A program made the position numbers and the translations under genes. A stretch of 22,555 nt of DNA from DASQTB01 sp035642095 (GTDB lineage Bacteria; Actinomycetota; UBA4738; CALAEC01), in contig DASQTB010000165.1 of NCBI GenBank assembly GCA_035642095.1, positions 1 to 22,555 of the forward strand, in the 5' to 3' direction. This document shows positions 14,322-20,822 of this stretch, in pieces; positions within the stretch are counted from its first letter, which is position 1, and every line of letters begins with the position of its first letter. The notes under the pieces are model-generated. The model searched no databases. It saw only the letters and a list, made by a program, of their open reading frames with translations, and was not told the origin of the DNA.

Positions 14322-16760
14322 GTGGAGGCCCACCTCGCCCGGCTGATCCGAGCTCTCCGCGCGCTGGACCGGGCCTATTCGCCCGGGCACCACGGCAGGT
14401 GGTCGGCCCGGAGGCGGGCCGACTTGGTGGACGGTGCCGTGCGGGAGCTGGCCGGGGAGCTCCCGGACACCGTCTCCGTGGTGGCCCTGGGGGGCTACGG
14501 ACGCCGGTCCCTCCTGCCCCGATCCGACATCGACCTCATGGTCCTGCACACCGACCGGCAGTCCGAGCCGGTCCGGGAGGCGGCGGAACGCCTGTTCTAC
14601 CCATTCTGGGACGCCGGCATCGCCCTGGGACACGCGGTTCGGACGGTGGGGGAGAGTCTGGCCGAGGCGGTGGGCAGGGTCGACGTGGCCTGCTCGCTGC
14701 TCGACGCCCGTCTCGTGGCCGGCCGGGCCGACCTGTTCCACTCGCTGGCCGATCGTCTCCTCGACCGATTGAGGAGAGACGTCTCGGGATTCGTCGACCG
14801 GCTGCGGACCGACGCGACGGTTCGGCAGGAGCGGTTCCCACCGGTGTCGATGGCCCTGGAACCCGATCTGAAGGAAGGATCGGGCGGGCTCCGGGACCTG
14901 TACGCCATCCGCTGGGCTCGCCGGGTGGCCGGCGGCCCGTCTCTCCCCGATCGAGACGTGAATGCCCTCGATGATGCGGAAGAGTTCCTGGTCCGGGTGC
15001 GAAGCGCCATCCACCTCGAGGCCGGGAAGAGAGTGGACCGACTTTCGCTGGAGCGACAACCGTCGGTGGCCGAGGCATTCGGCTTCGAGGCCGCGGCGGG
15101 CCTCGAAGCGACGGACGCCCTGATGCGGACGCTGTTCGAGCACGGGCGAGAGGTCGAACACGTCCGGGAGTTCGTTCTGGGAACGACCCGCCGCCAGGTC
15201 GAGGTCGAGCCGCCGGGTTCGCCCGAGGAGATCCTGGAGGCCTTCGCCCGGGCCGCTCGAGCGGGCGCCGTCCCATCGCCGGCCGGACTCGCCGCCACCC
15301 TGGACGAGGATCTCGGCCCGACGCCGTACCGGTGGACCGAGCGGGGCCTCCGGGCGTTCGTCGACGTCCTGAGGTCGGGGGAGGACGGCGTCCCGGTCCT
15401 GAAGGCCATGGACCGCGGGGGTCTCCTGGGCCGGTTCCTGCCGGAGTGGGAGCCGGTCCGGTGCCGCCCTCAGCGGAACCCATACCACCGGTTCACCGTC
15501 GACGTTCACCTTGTCCGCACGGCCGCTGCGGCAGCTCGGTTCCTGTCCGGCCGGGCCCCTGCTGACCCGGTGCTGCGGGTGGCGGCCGGGGCGGTGGAGG
15601 ACCCTTCGGCGGTGCTCCTCGGGTCGCTCTTCCACGACATCGGCAAGACGGGAGGAGGGAGGCACGCTCAGGTGGGGGCCGGCGTGGCGGCCTCCGCCTT
15701 GGACCGGATGGGCGTCCGGGGGAAGACCCGCGAAGACGTCCTGTTCTTGGTCCGCCATCACCTGCTCCTGTCGGACACGGCCGTCCGGCGCGACCTGGGC
15801 GACGAGAACCTGGTCCTCGATGTTGCGGCCACGGTGGAGACCTCCCGCCGCCTGGCGATGCTGTACGTCCTTACCGTGGCGGACGCCGAGGCCACTGGTC
15901 CTCACGCGTCGAGCCCGTGGCGCCTGGCGCTGGTCCGGGAGCTGGTGGGCAAGGTCCAGCACGTCCTCGACGCCGGGGCCATGGGTTCCGACCGGGCGGC
16001 GATCCTGGGCCGAAGGATCGACTCGATCCGAACGCTGCTCCACGCCGAGGCCCCGAGCGCCGTCGAGGCGTATCTGGACCGCCTGCCCCGCTCCTACGTG
16101 CTGGCGGTGGAGCCCGAAGCGGCGGCCCGCCACTACCGCCTGCTCGGGCCGGCCGTCGGGATCGCCGAGGTTCGCACGGCGGCCGAGCCGGGCGAGCGGG
16201 CGGGGACGCACGAGGTGGTGGTGGTGGCCGCCGACCGGCCGGGCCTCCTGGCCCGGATCGCCGGTTCGCTCTCCCTGGCCGGTCTGAACATCCTCTCGGC
16301 TCAGGCGTTCACCACCGAAGACGGTTCGGCCATCGACTTGTTCACCGTGGAGCCGGCGTTCAGGGGCGACGTCGACGAGGAGCGGTGGCGGCAGTTCCGG
16401 CGCACGCTGCGGCGGGCCCTGGAGGGCCGGGTGTGGCTCGAGGAGAAGGTCCGGGAGAAGCGGGCCCACTACCCGCCGCCCGCTCCGGACGTCCCCACCC
16501 GGGTTCGGGTGCTGGAGGACATCTCCGACTTCTTCACGGTCGTGGAGGTGGAGGCCGCGGACCGGATCGGGCTCCTCCACGAGCTGGCCCACGCCTTCGA
16601 GGATCTTCGGCTGGACGTGCACCTGGCCAAGGTGGCAACGTACGGTCCCCGGGTAGTCGACGCGTTCTACGTTCGCGACTTCGAGGGGAGGAAGCTGCGG
16701 GAGATGGAGCGAGCCCCCGACGTGGAGCGGGCTCTAATGGACCGGTTGGTCACGGAGTAG
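14322..16760 (+). CDS. glnD: GlnD, bifunctional PII nucleotidyltransferase/removing enzyme
   Basis: 812 residues with the complete GlnD domain order. The nucleotidyltransferase site GGYGRRSLLPRSDIDLMVL spans 57-75, with metal-binding D69 and D71. The HD hydrolase domain has LFHDIGK (H438, D439) and VRHH further on. Two ACT domains follow, beginning near 628 (EVVVVAADRPGLLARIAGSL) and 735 (VVEVEAADRIGLLHELAHAF). GlnD adds a nucleotide to PII at low glutamine and removes it at high glutamine, sensed by the ACT domains. In Streptomyces and Corynebacterium it transfers AMP; whether this enzyme uses UTP or ATP cannot be read from sequence. GTG 14322 gives a short N-terminus before the first helix. 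The next gene starts four bases after the stop. Confidence 0.96.
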   Translation: MEAHLARLIRALRALDRAYSPGHHGRWSARRRADLVDGAVRELAGELPDTVSVVALGGYGRRSLLPRSDIDLMVLHTDRQSEPVREAAERLFYPFWDAGIALGHAVRTVGESLAEAVGRVDVACSLLDARLVAGRADLFHSLADRLLDRLRRDVSGFVDRLRTDATVRQERFPPVSMALEPDLKEGSGGLRDLYAIRWARRVAGGPSLPDRDVNALDDAEEFLVRVRSAIHLEAGKRVDRLSLERQPSVAEAFGFEAAAGLEATDALMRTLFEHGREVEHVREFVLGTTRRQVEVEPPGSPEEILEAFARAARAGAVPSPAGLAATLDEDLGPTPYRWTERGLRAFVDVLRSGEDGVPVLKAMDRGGLLGRFLPEWEPVRCRPQRNPYHRFTVDVHLVRTAAAAARFLSGRAPADPVLRVAAGAVEDPSAVLLGSLFHDIGKTGGGRHAQVGAGVAASALDRMGVRGKTREDVLFLVRHHLLLSDTAVRRDLGDENLVLDVAATVETSRRLAMLYVLTVADAEATGPHASSPWRLALVRELVGKVQHVLDAGAMGSDRAAILGRRIDSIRTLLHAEAPSAVEAYLDRLPRSYVLAVEPEAAARHYRLLGPAVGIAEVRTAAEPGERAGTHEVVVVAADRPGLLARIAGSLSLAGLNILSAQAFTTEDGSAIDLFTVEPAFRGDVDEERWRQFRRTLRRALEGRVWLEEKVREKRAHYPPPAPDVPTRVRVLEDISDFFTVVEVEAADRIGLLHELAHAFEDLRLDVHLAKVATYGPRVVDAFYVRDFEGRKLREMERAPDVERALMDRLVTE

Positions 16761-16764
16761 CCAC

Positions 16765-17409
16765 GTGGCCGACCTCATCATCGAGAGCCCTCCCGGACCG
16801 GTCTCCGCCGTTCTCGACGGCCCGGAGGGCGGACCACTGCTCGTCCTGGCCCACGGCGCCGGGGGCGCGATGCGCACGGGGTTCCTAGACGGCTTCGCCG
16901 CCGGCGTGTCCACGGCCGGAGTCTCGTGCCTCCGGTTCAACTTCGCCTACAGCGAGGCCGGGAAGCGGTCGCCGGATCGGGAGCCGGCGCTCAGAGCCGT
17001 CTGGTCGGCGGCGTTCGATCGAGGACGCGAGCTCGGCGATCCGGTGTGGGCCGGGGGGAAATCGCTGGGAGGCCGGATCGCGACGATGATGGCCGCCGAC
17101 GATGACATCGACCCGGCCGGCCTGGTGCTGGTCGGTTACCCGCTCCACCCGCCGGGCAAGCCGGAGCGCCTTCGTGACCAGCACCTGGATCGTGTCTCGG
17201 TGCCCATGCTCTTCCTCCAGGGAACCTCCGATCCGTTCGCCACGTGGGCCCTGCTCACCGCGGTCGTGGATCGCCTCGGGCGCCGAGCGGTCCTTCACCC
17301 GGTCGAGGGCGGCGACCACTCCTTCCGGGTGCGCGGCCGGCCGAGGGACGATGCTGGCACCGGGAGCGCCCTGGGTGAGGCGGCCGCCCGATTCATCCTC
17401 GGTCGCTAG
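16765..17409 (+). CDS. Alpha/beta hydrolase of the KANL3/Tex30-like family
   Basis: 214 residues. The oxyanion-region HGAGG is at 30-34, the nucleophile elbow GGKSLGG puts the serine at S100, the likely acid is D156 (GTSDPF) and the histidine is H185 (GGDHSF). This compact arrangement, with a short YPLHPPGKPERLR segment after strand 6, is that of the alpha/beta hydrolase group related to KANL3/Tex30 and bacterial dienelactone-hydrolase-like proteins. The substrate is unknown. The GTG start lies four bases after the glnD stop, so it is co-transcribed with the nitrogen operon; a nitrogen-related role is not otherwise supported. Its 3' end overlaps the convergent thioesterase gene by 17 bases. 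Confidence 0.85.
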   Translation: MADLIIESPPGPVSAVLDGPEGGPLLVLAHGAGGAMRTGFLDGFAAGVSTAGVSCLRFNFAYSEAGKRSPDREPALRAVWSAAFDRGRELGDPVWAGGKSLGGRIATMMAADDDIDPAGLVLVGYPLHPPGKPERLRDQHLDRVSVPMLFLQGTSDPFATWALLTAVVDRLGRRAVLHPVEGGDHSFRVRGRPRDDAGTGSALGEAAARFILGR

Positions 17410-17818
17410 CCGGATAGACGATCAGCTGCGTGCACCGGAACAGCGCCAGCGCCCGCCCGGTCGCGGCGTCGACAACCTCGGCATCCCACACCTGGGTGGT
17501 CCGGCCTCCGTGGACCATGCGGGCCCGGCATCCGATCGTCCCCTCGGTCATCGTGCCCAGGAAGTTCGTCTTCACCTCGATCGTGGCGAAGTTCACGGCG
17601 CCTTCGGGCAGGCTGGCCACGCACCCATAGCCGCAAGCCGAGTCGGCCAGGCCGACCACCACGCCGGCGTGGAGGAAGCCGTTCGGGGCGACGTGGTGGG
17701 GGCGGATCTCCAGCCGCATCTCGCTACTGCCGGGGCGGACGTCCATCACCTCCACGCCGAGGTGGCCGGGGAATCGGCCCTCGCCCCGGATGCGGAACGC
17801 GTCGAGCTCCTGAGACAC
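17393..17818 (-). CDS. PaaI-family hotdog thioesterase
   Basis: 141 residues from GTG 17818. The hotdog signature PNGFLHAGVVVGLADSACGYG (from about residue 45) and the following NFATIEVKTNFLG strand match PaaI/YdiI-type acyl-CoA thioesterases, which hydrolyse acyl- or aroyl-CoA esters as tetramers. The helix histidine is H50 and the catalytic acid position is likely D59. A longer upstream reading to 18031 is possible but has Arg-rich, unstructured sequence, so GTG 17818 is preferred. A TATCCT hexamer (17833-17828 on the minus strand) lies nine bases away, giving a near-leaderless transcript. The gene runs tail to tail into the hydrolase gene, sharing 17 bases. Confidence 0.86.
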   Translation of the reverse strand: MSQELDAFRIRGEGRFPGHLGVEVMDVRPGSSEMRLEIRPHHVAPNGFLHAGVVVGLADSACGYGCVASLPEGAVNFATIEVKTNFLGTMTEGTIGCRARMVHGGRTTQVWDAEVVDAATGRALALFRCTQLIVYPASDRG

Positions 17819-17833
17819 GGCCGCACCAGGATA
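17819..17833 (-). promoter_or_regulatory. -10 promoter candidate of the thioesterase gene
   Basis: TATCCT on the minus strand (17833-17828), nine bases before GTG 17818. No ribosome site is visible between them. Confidence 0.4.
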
Positions 17834-17898
17834 ATGGCCGCGTGCCGCGACGGCACCACGCCGCCTTCTATTTCGTCGCAGGTCAGAGGCTTGATTCC

Positions 17899-18050
17899 TC
17901 ATGACCGGGTCAGGTTCTTGAGTACAGGTGTCACGTTCTCCGTTGAACCTCTGTTCCCCGAGGTCGCTTCCTCGAATGCCTTGCTGACCTTCTCGGCCAC
18001 ATGACGAATTCCGGAAGGCGTCAGCGACCACTTTAGGTAGGGATCGCTTG
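17899..18050 (-). pseudogene. Possible C-terminal remnant of an unknown protein
   Basis: The minus-strand frame ending at 17899 reads DPYLKWSLTPSGIRHVAEKV and then a helical KAFEEA segment up to a TGA. It has an amphipathic, protein-like pattern, whereas the same frame further upstream is Arg/Pro-rich and unlike a folded protein. No start codon sits near the plausible part. I do not recognise the family. It may be a decayed gene end or chance. Confidence 0.25.
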
Positions 18051-18419
18051 GGACGGATGGCTCTTGTTCAGTCGGCTTTCGCGGTCGAGCCGGCGAGGGC
18101 GTCCGTCGGGCATCCTGACGCCCTCGGCTTCCTGCTCCCCAAAGTCGTTCCTGGACCAGCGGGAGGGCATGAGCTGGAAAGGCGACTAGTCGGCCGTCGT
18201 CGAATTCTGGCCCAGGCCGTTGTATGGCCGCGAGGTCCCGTATCTGATTCCGCCCGTGCGGCGATCTGTCAGTGGGGGGCCGACGCGAGCGCGCCCGCAG
18301 CCTCGCTCGGTCTGCGGTTTGCCTTCGTCCTCGACGAGCGCTAGTCGGCCCCTCGCCATGCTTGGACACACACGGAGGCCCCCTTCCGTACCCTTTCTCC
18401 CTCCTCGGCGGAACAGTTC

Positions 18420-18497
18420 GGATAGGGGTTGGTCGGGTTGCTGAGGATGGGAGTCGGAGCCGACAAGGGCTTCTGGCACCCGGTCAGCCCCCTATCC
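18420..18497. other. Potential structured element (nested inverted repeats)
   Basis: GGATAGGGG (18420-18428) pairs with CCCCTATCC (18489-18497). Directly inside, GCTGA (18440-18444) pairs with TCAGC (18484-18488), stacking on the outer stem, and GTCGG/CCGAC (18453-18457, 18460-18464) forms an apical stem. It could be a small RNA or terminator; a 9-base pairing over this span can arise by chance in this much sequence. Confidence 0.25.
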
Positions 18498-18696
18498 TTC
18501 AATGTTGTCGGGGGGCCGGCCTTGGGGAGGGAAGGCGTTCCCCAGGAGGCGAAGTCCTTGCCCGGCCACCGCCCGTCCGGCCCCCGCTAGATTTCTGTTT
18601 CGTCACCGGGAGCTGGGTTCTGAAGGCGCTCGGCAGCAAGGGCACCCCTTGTCGCGGCCAAGCACTAGATGTTGTGGTCCGCATTCAGTCTCCGGG

Positions 18697-18900
18697 ATGG
18701 TCTGGAATGAATTGCGAGTGATTCTGCCCTTCGATGGAGTCCTTCGCATCGACGGACGAGAGTCGCGGGTGGTTGCCGACGTGGATCCCTTCGAGCACTC
18801 CTGGGAGGTCAGCGCCAAGTTCAAGGACGAAGACGACGTCCGCTGCGTGGCCGGTCGGTTCGCCACCAGCTCAGAATCCGTCGCCTTAGAGCGTGGTTGA
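18697..18900 (+). CDS. Doubtful 67-residue ORF
   Basis: From ATG 18697 the frame reads MVWNELRVILPFDGVLRIDG and continues through alternating strand-like segments to ALERG. It is acidic and could be a small beta-rich domain. The frame is open further upstream to 18502, but that part is Pro/Arg-rich. No ribosome site is visible before 18697 and no family is recognised. It sits in the scar-like region, so it may be a remnant. Confidence 0.3.
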   Translation: MVWNELRVILPFDGVLRIDGRESRVVADVDPFEHSWEVSAKFKDEDDVRCVAGRFATSSESVALERG

Positions 18901-18975
18901 GAAGTGTCGGGCCTTGAGGTCTTCGAGGGTCTAGGCTCGATGAAGGGCGACCGGCTTGCCGCGGATCTTTGCTGC

Positions 18976-18987
18976 TACCGTGCCCGG
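18976..18987 (+). promoter_or_regulatory. Orphan leaderless-type promoter
   Basis: TACCGT (18976-18981), six bases, then ATG 18988, the same spacing as at the well-supported genes here. The ORF it would drive is only 29 codons (MIRCVNGPFGS onward to TAA at 19075-19077) and runs into the antisense VOC remnant. It looks like a promoter and gene start that lost the rest of their gene. Confidence 0.4.
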
Positions 18988-19022
18988 ATGATTCGTTGCG
19001 TGAACGGCCCCTTCGGCAGCCT

Positions 19023-19103
19023 TCAGCTGAACTGCTCGGCCAGGCGACGAATCATGCCCTCGGGGCCGCGGACGTAACAGAGCCGATAGCTGTCCTCGTT
19101 AGA
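19023..19103 (-). pseudogene. C-terminal fragment of a VOC (glyoxalase/bleomycin-resistance) family protein
   Basis: The minus-strand frame ends with YRLCYVRGPEGMIRRLAEQF and a TGA at 19025-19023. The pattern YxRxPEG followed by a helix ending LAEQ is the usual C-terminus of VOC-fold enzymes, where the glutamate in PEG is a metal ligand. Upstream of about 19103 the frame shows nothing like the rest of a VOC domain, and no other frame continues it. A complete protein would need about 100 more residues. I read this as a truncated gene. The stop codon lies inside a perfect TTCAGCTGAA palindrome (19022-19031). Confidence 0.6.
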
Positions 19104-19289
19104 CCGGTCCTCGGGTGGAGAGCCCTTGGGGACACCCGGCCTGCCCTTGTCTTGAGACCCAGCCGTGGCACAAAACGTGTCACGAAGAGCCCGAAACCGA
19201 GACCCTCCGAGAGGAAGTCGCGGTGTTGGTGTTACCTTCGCTGAAGCAGGGACAATGCCCTGACCAGCCTCGTTGCAGGAAGAGGAGAA

Positions 19290-19553
19290 GTGCCGCGACG
19301 ACATCGAGCCGCTCGGGACCGATCGTCTCCGCCCCGACCCGGCCCGACGGGGGCCACCATCCCCGGTTGGGCTCAGAGGGAAGGTGTGACGGTCCGTCAG
19401 GTGACGGGTGACCGACCCTACCGGTGCCCGGGATGCCAGCAGCCGATCCGGCCCGGCACGCTGCATCTCGTCGTCGTTCCGGATGAGGACGTGGATCTCC
19501 GCCGCCACTGGCATGAGAGGTGTTGGCGCACGGAGCTGCGACGCCGTCGATAG
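19290..19553 (+). CDS. Small zinc-finger-like protein
   Basis: 87 residues: a basic, Pro-rich first 40, then YRCPGCQQPIRPGTLHLVVV (C46, C49) and RRHWHERCW (H73, H75, C78), which together make one zinc-binding site of CxxC...HxxC type. I recall similar small actinobacterial proteins with CPGC, RPGT and a DVDLRRHWH block, sometimes misnamed ATP/GTP-binding protein; their function is unknown. The GTG start has a GGAAGAGGAGAA ribosome site right before it. The stop codon is directly followed by the ribosome site of the esterase gene (TAGGAGG), so the two are one operon. A TACCTT hexamer near 19230 is a possible -10. Confidence 0.78.
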   Translation: MPRRHRAARDRSSPPRPGPTGATIPGWAQREGVTVRQVTGDRPYRCPGCQQPIRPGTLHLVVVPDEDVDLRRHWHERCWRTELRRRR

Positions 19554-19561
19554 GAGGATGC

Positions 19562-20584
19562 ATGGAGCCGTGGAGCATCGAGTTCGCCGGCCGCCTGGAG
19601 GAACACGTCATCGAGAGCGACGCGTTGCTGGGCAACGTCCTCGGTGACCCTCACCGCCGCCCGCTGTGGGTGTACGTCCCTCCCGGTTACGACGACGACC
19701 CCGGGGTGCGCTATCCGGCGGTGTTCGTCATCCAGGGCCTGACCGGACAGCTCGACATGTGGCGGAATCGCTTTCCGTTTCGACTGAACTTCCCCGAGCT
19801 TGCCGACAAGGGGATGGCCGAGGGCGACATCCCGCCGGCGGTAGTGGTCTACGTCGACTGCTGGACCTCCCTGGGCGGCTCGCAGTTCCTCGACTCGCCC
19901 GGAACGGGCCGGTACCTCACATTTCTGTGTGACGAGGTGGTCCCGTGGGTCGACGAGCGGTATCGGACGATGCCCGACCGCGACCATCGGGGGATCCAGG
20001 GCAAGTCCAGCGGAGGATACGGCGCGATGGTCGTCCCGATGCTCCGGGAGGACCTGTTCGGCGGGCTGGCTACCCACGCCGGCGACGCCCTGTTCGAGGG
20101 ATGCTACCTGCCGGAGTTTCGCCGGTCCGTCCGAGCGTTGCGAGACGAATACGGGGGTTCGTACGAGCGGTTCTGGAAGGATTTCCGGAGCCGACCGGCG
20201 ATGTCAAAGGAGTCCGACGATCACCTGCTCAACGATTGGTGCATGGCCGCCTGCTATTCGGCGGACGAGGACGGCACGCCGCGCCTTCCCTTCGACCCGG
20301 CCACCGGGGAGCTGATCCCCGAGGTATGGGAGCGGTGGCTGGCCCTCGACCCGGTGCGGATGGTTCCCTCCCACGCCGAGGCGCTGCGGTCGATGCGGGC
20401 CATCTACATCGATGCGGGCAAGAGGGATGAGTACTTCCTGGACCTCGGAGCCGAAGCGTACCGGCGGGCCCTGGAAGGGATCGGGGTGACCGATGTCTTC
20501 TTCGAGCTATTCGACGCAACGCACGTGCAGATCGAATACCGGTACCCGATCGGGCTGAAGTACCTGGTCGAACGGCTGGGCTGA
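19562..20584 (+). CDS. Esterase of the enterochelin-esterase/esterase D-like (alpha/beta hydrolase) family
   Basis: 340 residues, no signal peptide. The N-terminal RRPLWVYVPPGYDDDPGVRYPAV segment (about 32-54) is typical of the putative esterase family that includes Fes and esterase D. The nucleophile elbow GKSSGGYGAM gives S149, D284 or D289 (YIDAGKRDEYF) is the acid, and H321 (FDATHVQIEYR) the base. Substrates in the family range from siderophore esters to S-formylglutathione and trehalose esters; none can be chosen here. Start ATG 19562 follows AGGAGG (19552-19557) by four bases; a longer reading from 19520 would overlap the zinc-finger gene. It ends at a strong hairpin. Confidence 0.88.
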   Translation: MEPWSIEFAGRLEEHVIESDALLGNVLGDPHRRPLWVYVPPGYDDDPGVRYPAVFVIQGLTGQLDMWRNRFPFRLNFPELADKGMAEGDIPPAVVVYVDCWTSLGGSQFLDSPGTGRYLTFLCDEVVPWVDERYRTMPDRDHRGIQGKSSGGYGAMVVPMLREDLFGGLATHAGDALFEGCYLPEFRRSVRALRDEYGGSYERFWKDFRSRPAMSKESDDHLLNDWCMAACYSADEDGTPRLPFDPATGELIPEVWERWLALDPVRMVPSHAEALRSMRAIYIDAGKRDEYFLDLGAEAYRRALEGIGVTDVFFELFDATHVQIEYRYPIGLKYLVERLG

Positions 20585-20585
20585 G

Positions 20586-20628
20586 GACGAGCGAGGGGCC
20601 GCGCCCCGCGAGACGCGGCCCCGTCGTC
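20586..20628. terminator. Strong GC-rich hairpin, likely terminator for both sides
   Basis: GGGGCCGCG (20595-20603) and CGCGGCCCC (20614-20622) pair perfectly over nine bases with a ten-base loop. An outer stem GACGA (20586-20590)/TCGTC (20624-20628) adds five more. It begins just after the esterase stop and also lies downstream of the minus-strand small ORF, so it can serve convergent transcripts. No U-run. Confidence 0.65.
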
Positions 20629-20660
20629 CGCCGCCGGTGGCGGCTCGCTCGTGGGGAGCC

Positions 20661-20762
20661 CTAGGCCGCCCTCCGAGCGACGGCGCGTCTCCGCCCGTTC
20701 ACCGCTCCACCCACCAGGAGTTCGGTGACGAGGACGATGCCCCAGATCATCGCTCTCGGCAT
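20661..20762 (-). CDS. 33-residue single-pass membrane protein
   Basis: The minus-strand ATG at 20762-20760 opens a 33-codon frame ending TAG at 20663-20661. It reads MPR, one hydrophobic segment AMIWGIVLVTELLVGGAV, then a strongly basic tail NGRRRAVARRAA, so the tail should stay in the cytoplasm. An AAGGGAG ribosome site lies about six bases before the ATG. It sits 60 bases beyond the end of the radical SAM gene on the same strand and before the hairpin terminator. Small proteins of this layout are common but poorly annotated; no family name is offered. Confidence 0.5.
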   Translation of the reverse strand: MPRAMIWGIVLVTELLVGGAVNGRRRAVARRAA

Positions 20763-20780
20763 GGCCGCTCCCTTCGCTCG

Positions 20781-20808
20781 CCCCGTCCCCTTACACCGGG
20801 GGATGGGG
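20781..20808. terminator. Hairpin between the radical SAM gene and the small membrane protein
   Basis: CCCCGTCCCC (20781-20790) pairs with GGGGATGGGG (20799-20808) around an eight-base loop. The plus-strand RNA pairs fully with one G-U, the minus-strand RNA with one mismatch. It may end the radical SAM transcript or attenuate the small ORF. Confidence 0.4.
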
Positions 20809-20822
20809 TGAGGTTCCTCGGG

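Larger units (their letters stand above)
17834..19289. other. Gene-poor, scar-like region
   Basis: About 1.45 kb without a convincing complete gene, in a window where gaps are otherwise under 250 bases. Reading frames here lack the high third-position GC of neighbouring genes, and by eye the base composition is less GC-rich. Pieces that look gene-derived are a minus-strand C-terminal tail at about 17899-18050 (DPYLKWSLTPSGIRHVAEKV and onward), a possible small ORF at 18697-18900, an orphan leaderless promoter at 18976, and a VOC-family C-terminus at 19023-19103. No transposase, recombinase, terminal repeats or tRNA was seen. Gene decay after deletion or rearrangement is the simplest reading; an RNA gene is not excluded. 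Confidence 0.55.

Noticed and set aside
14241..16622. 793-codon minus-strand frame opposite glnD
   Set aside because: A GC-rich antisense shadow of the complete GlnD; no motif is visible in it.
17819..18031. N-terminal extension of the thioesterase to 18031
   Set aside because: The added 71 residues are Arg-rich and unlike a hotdog protein, and a -10 box lies inside the extension next to GTG 17818.
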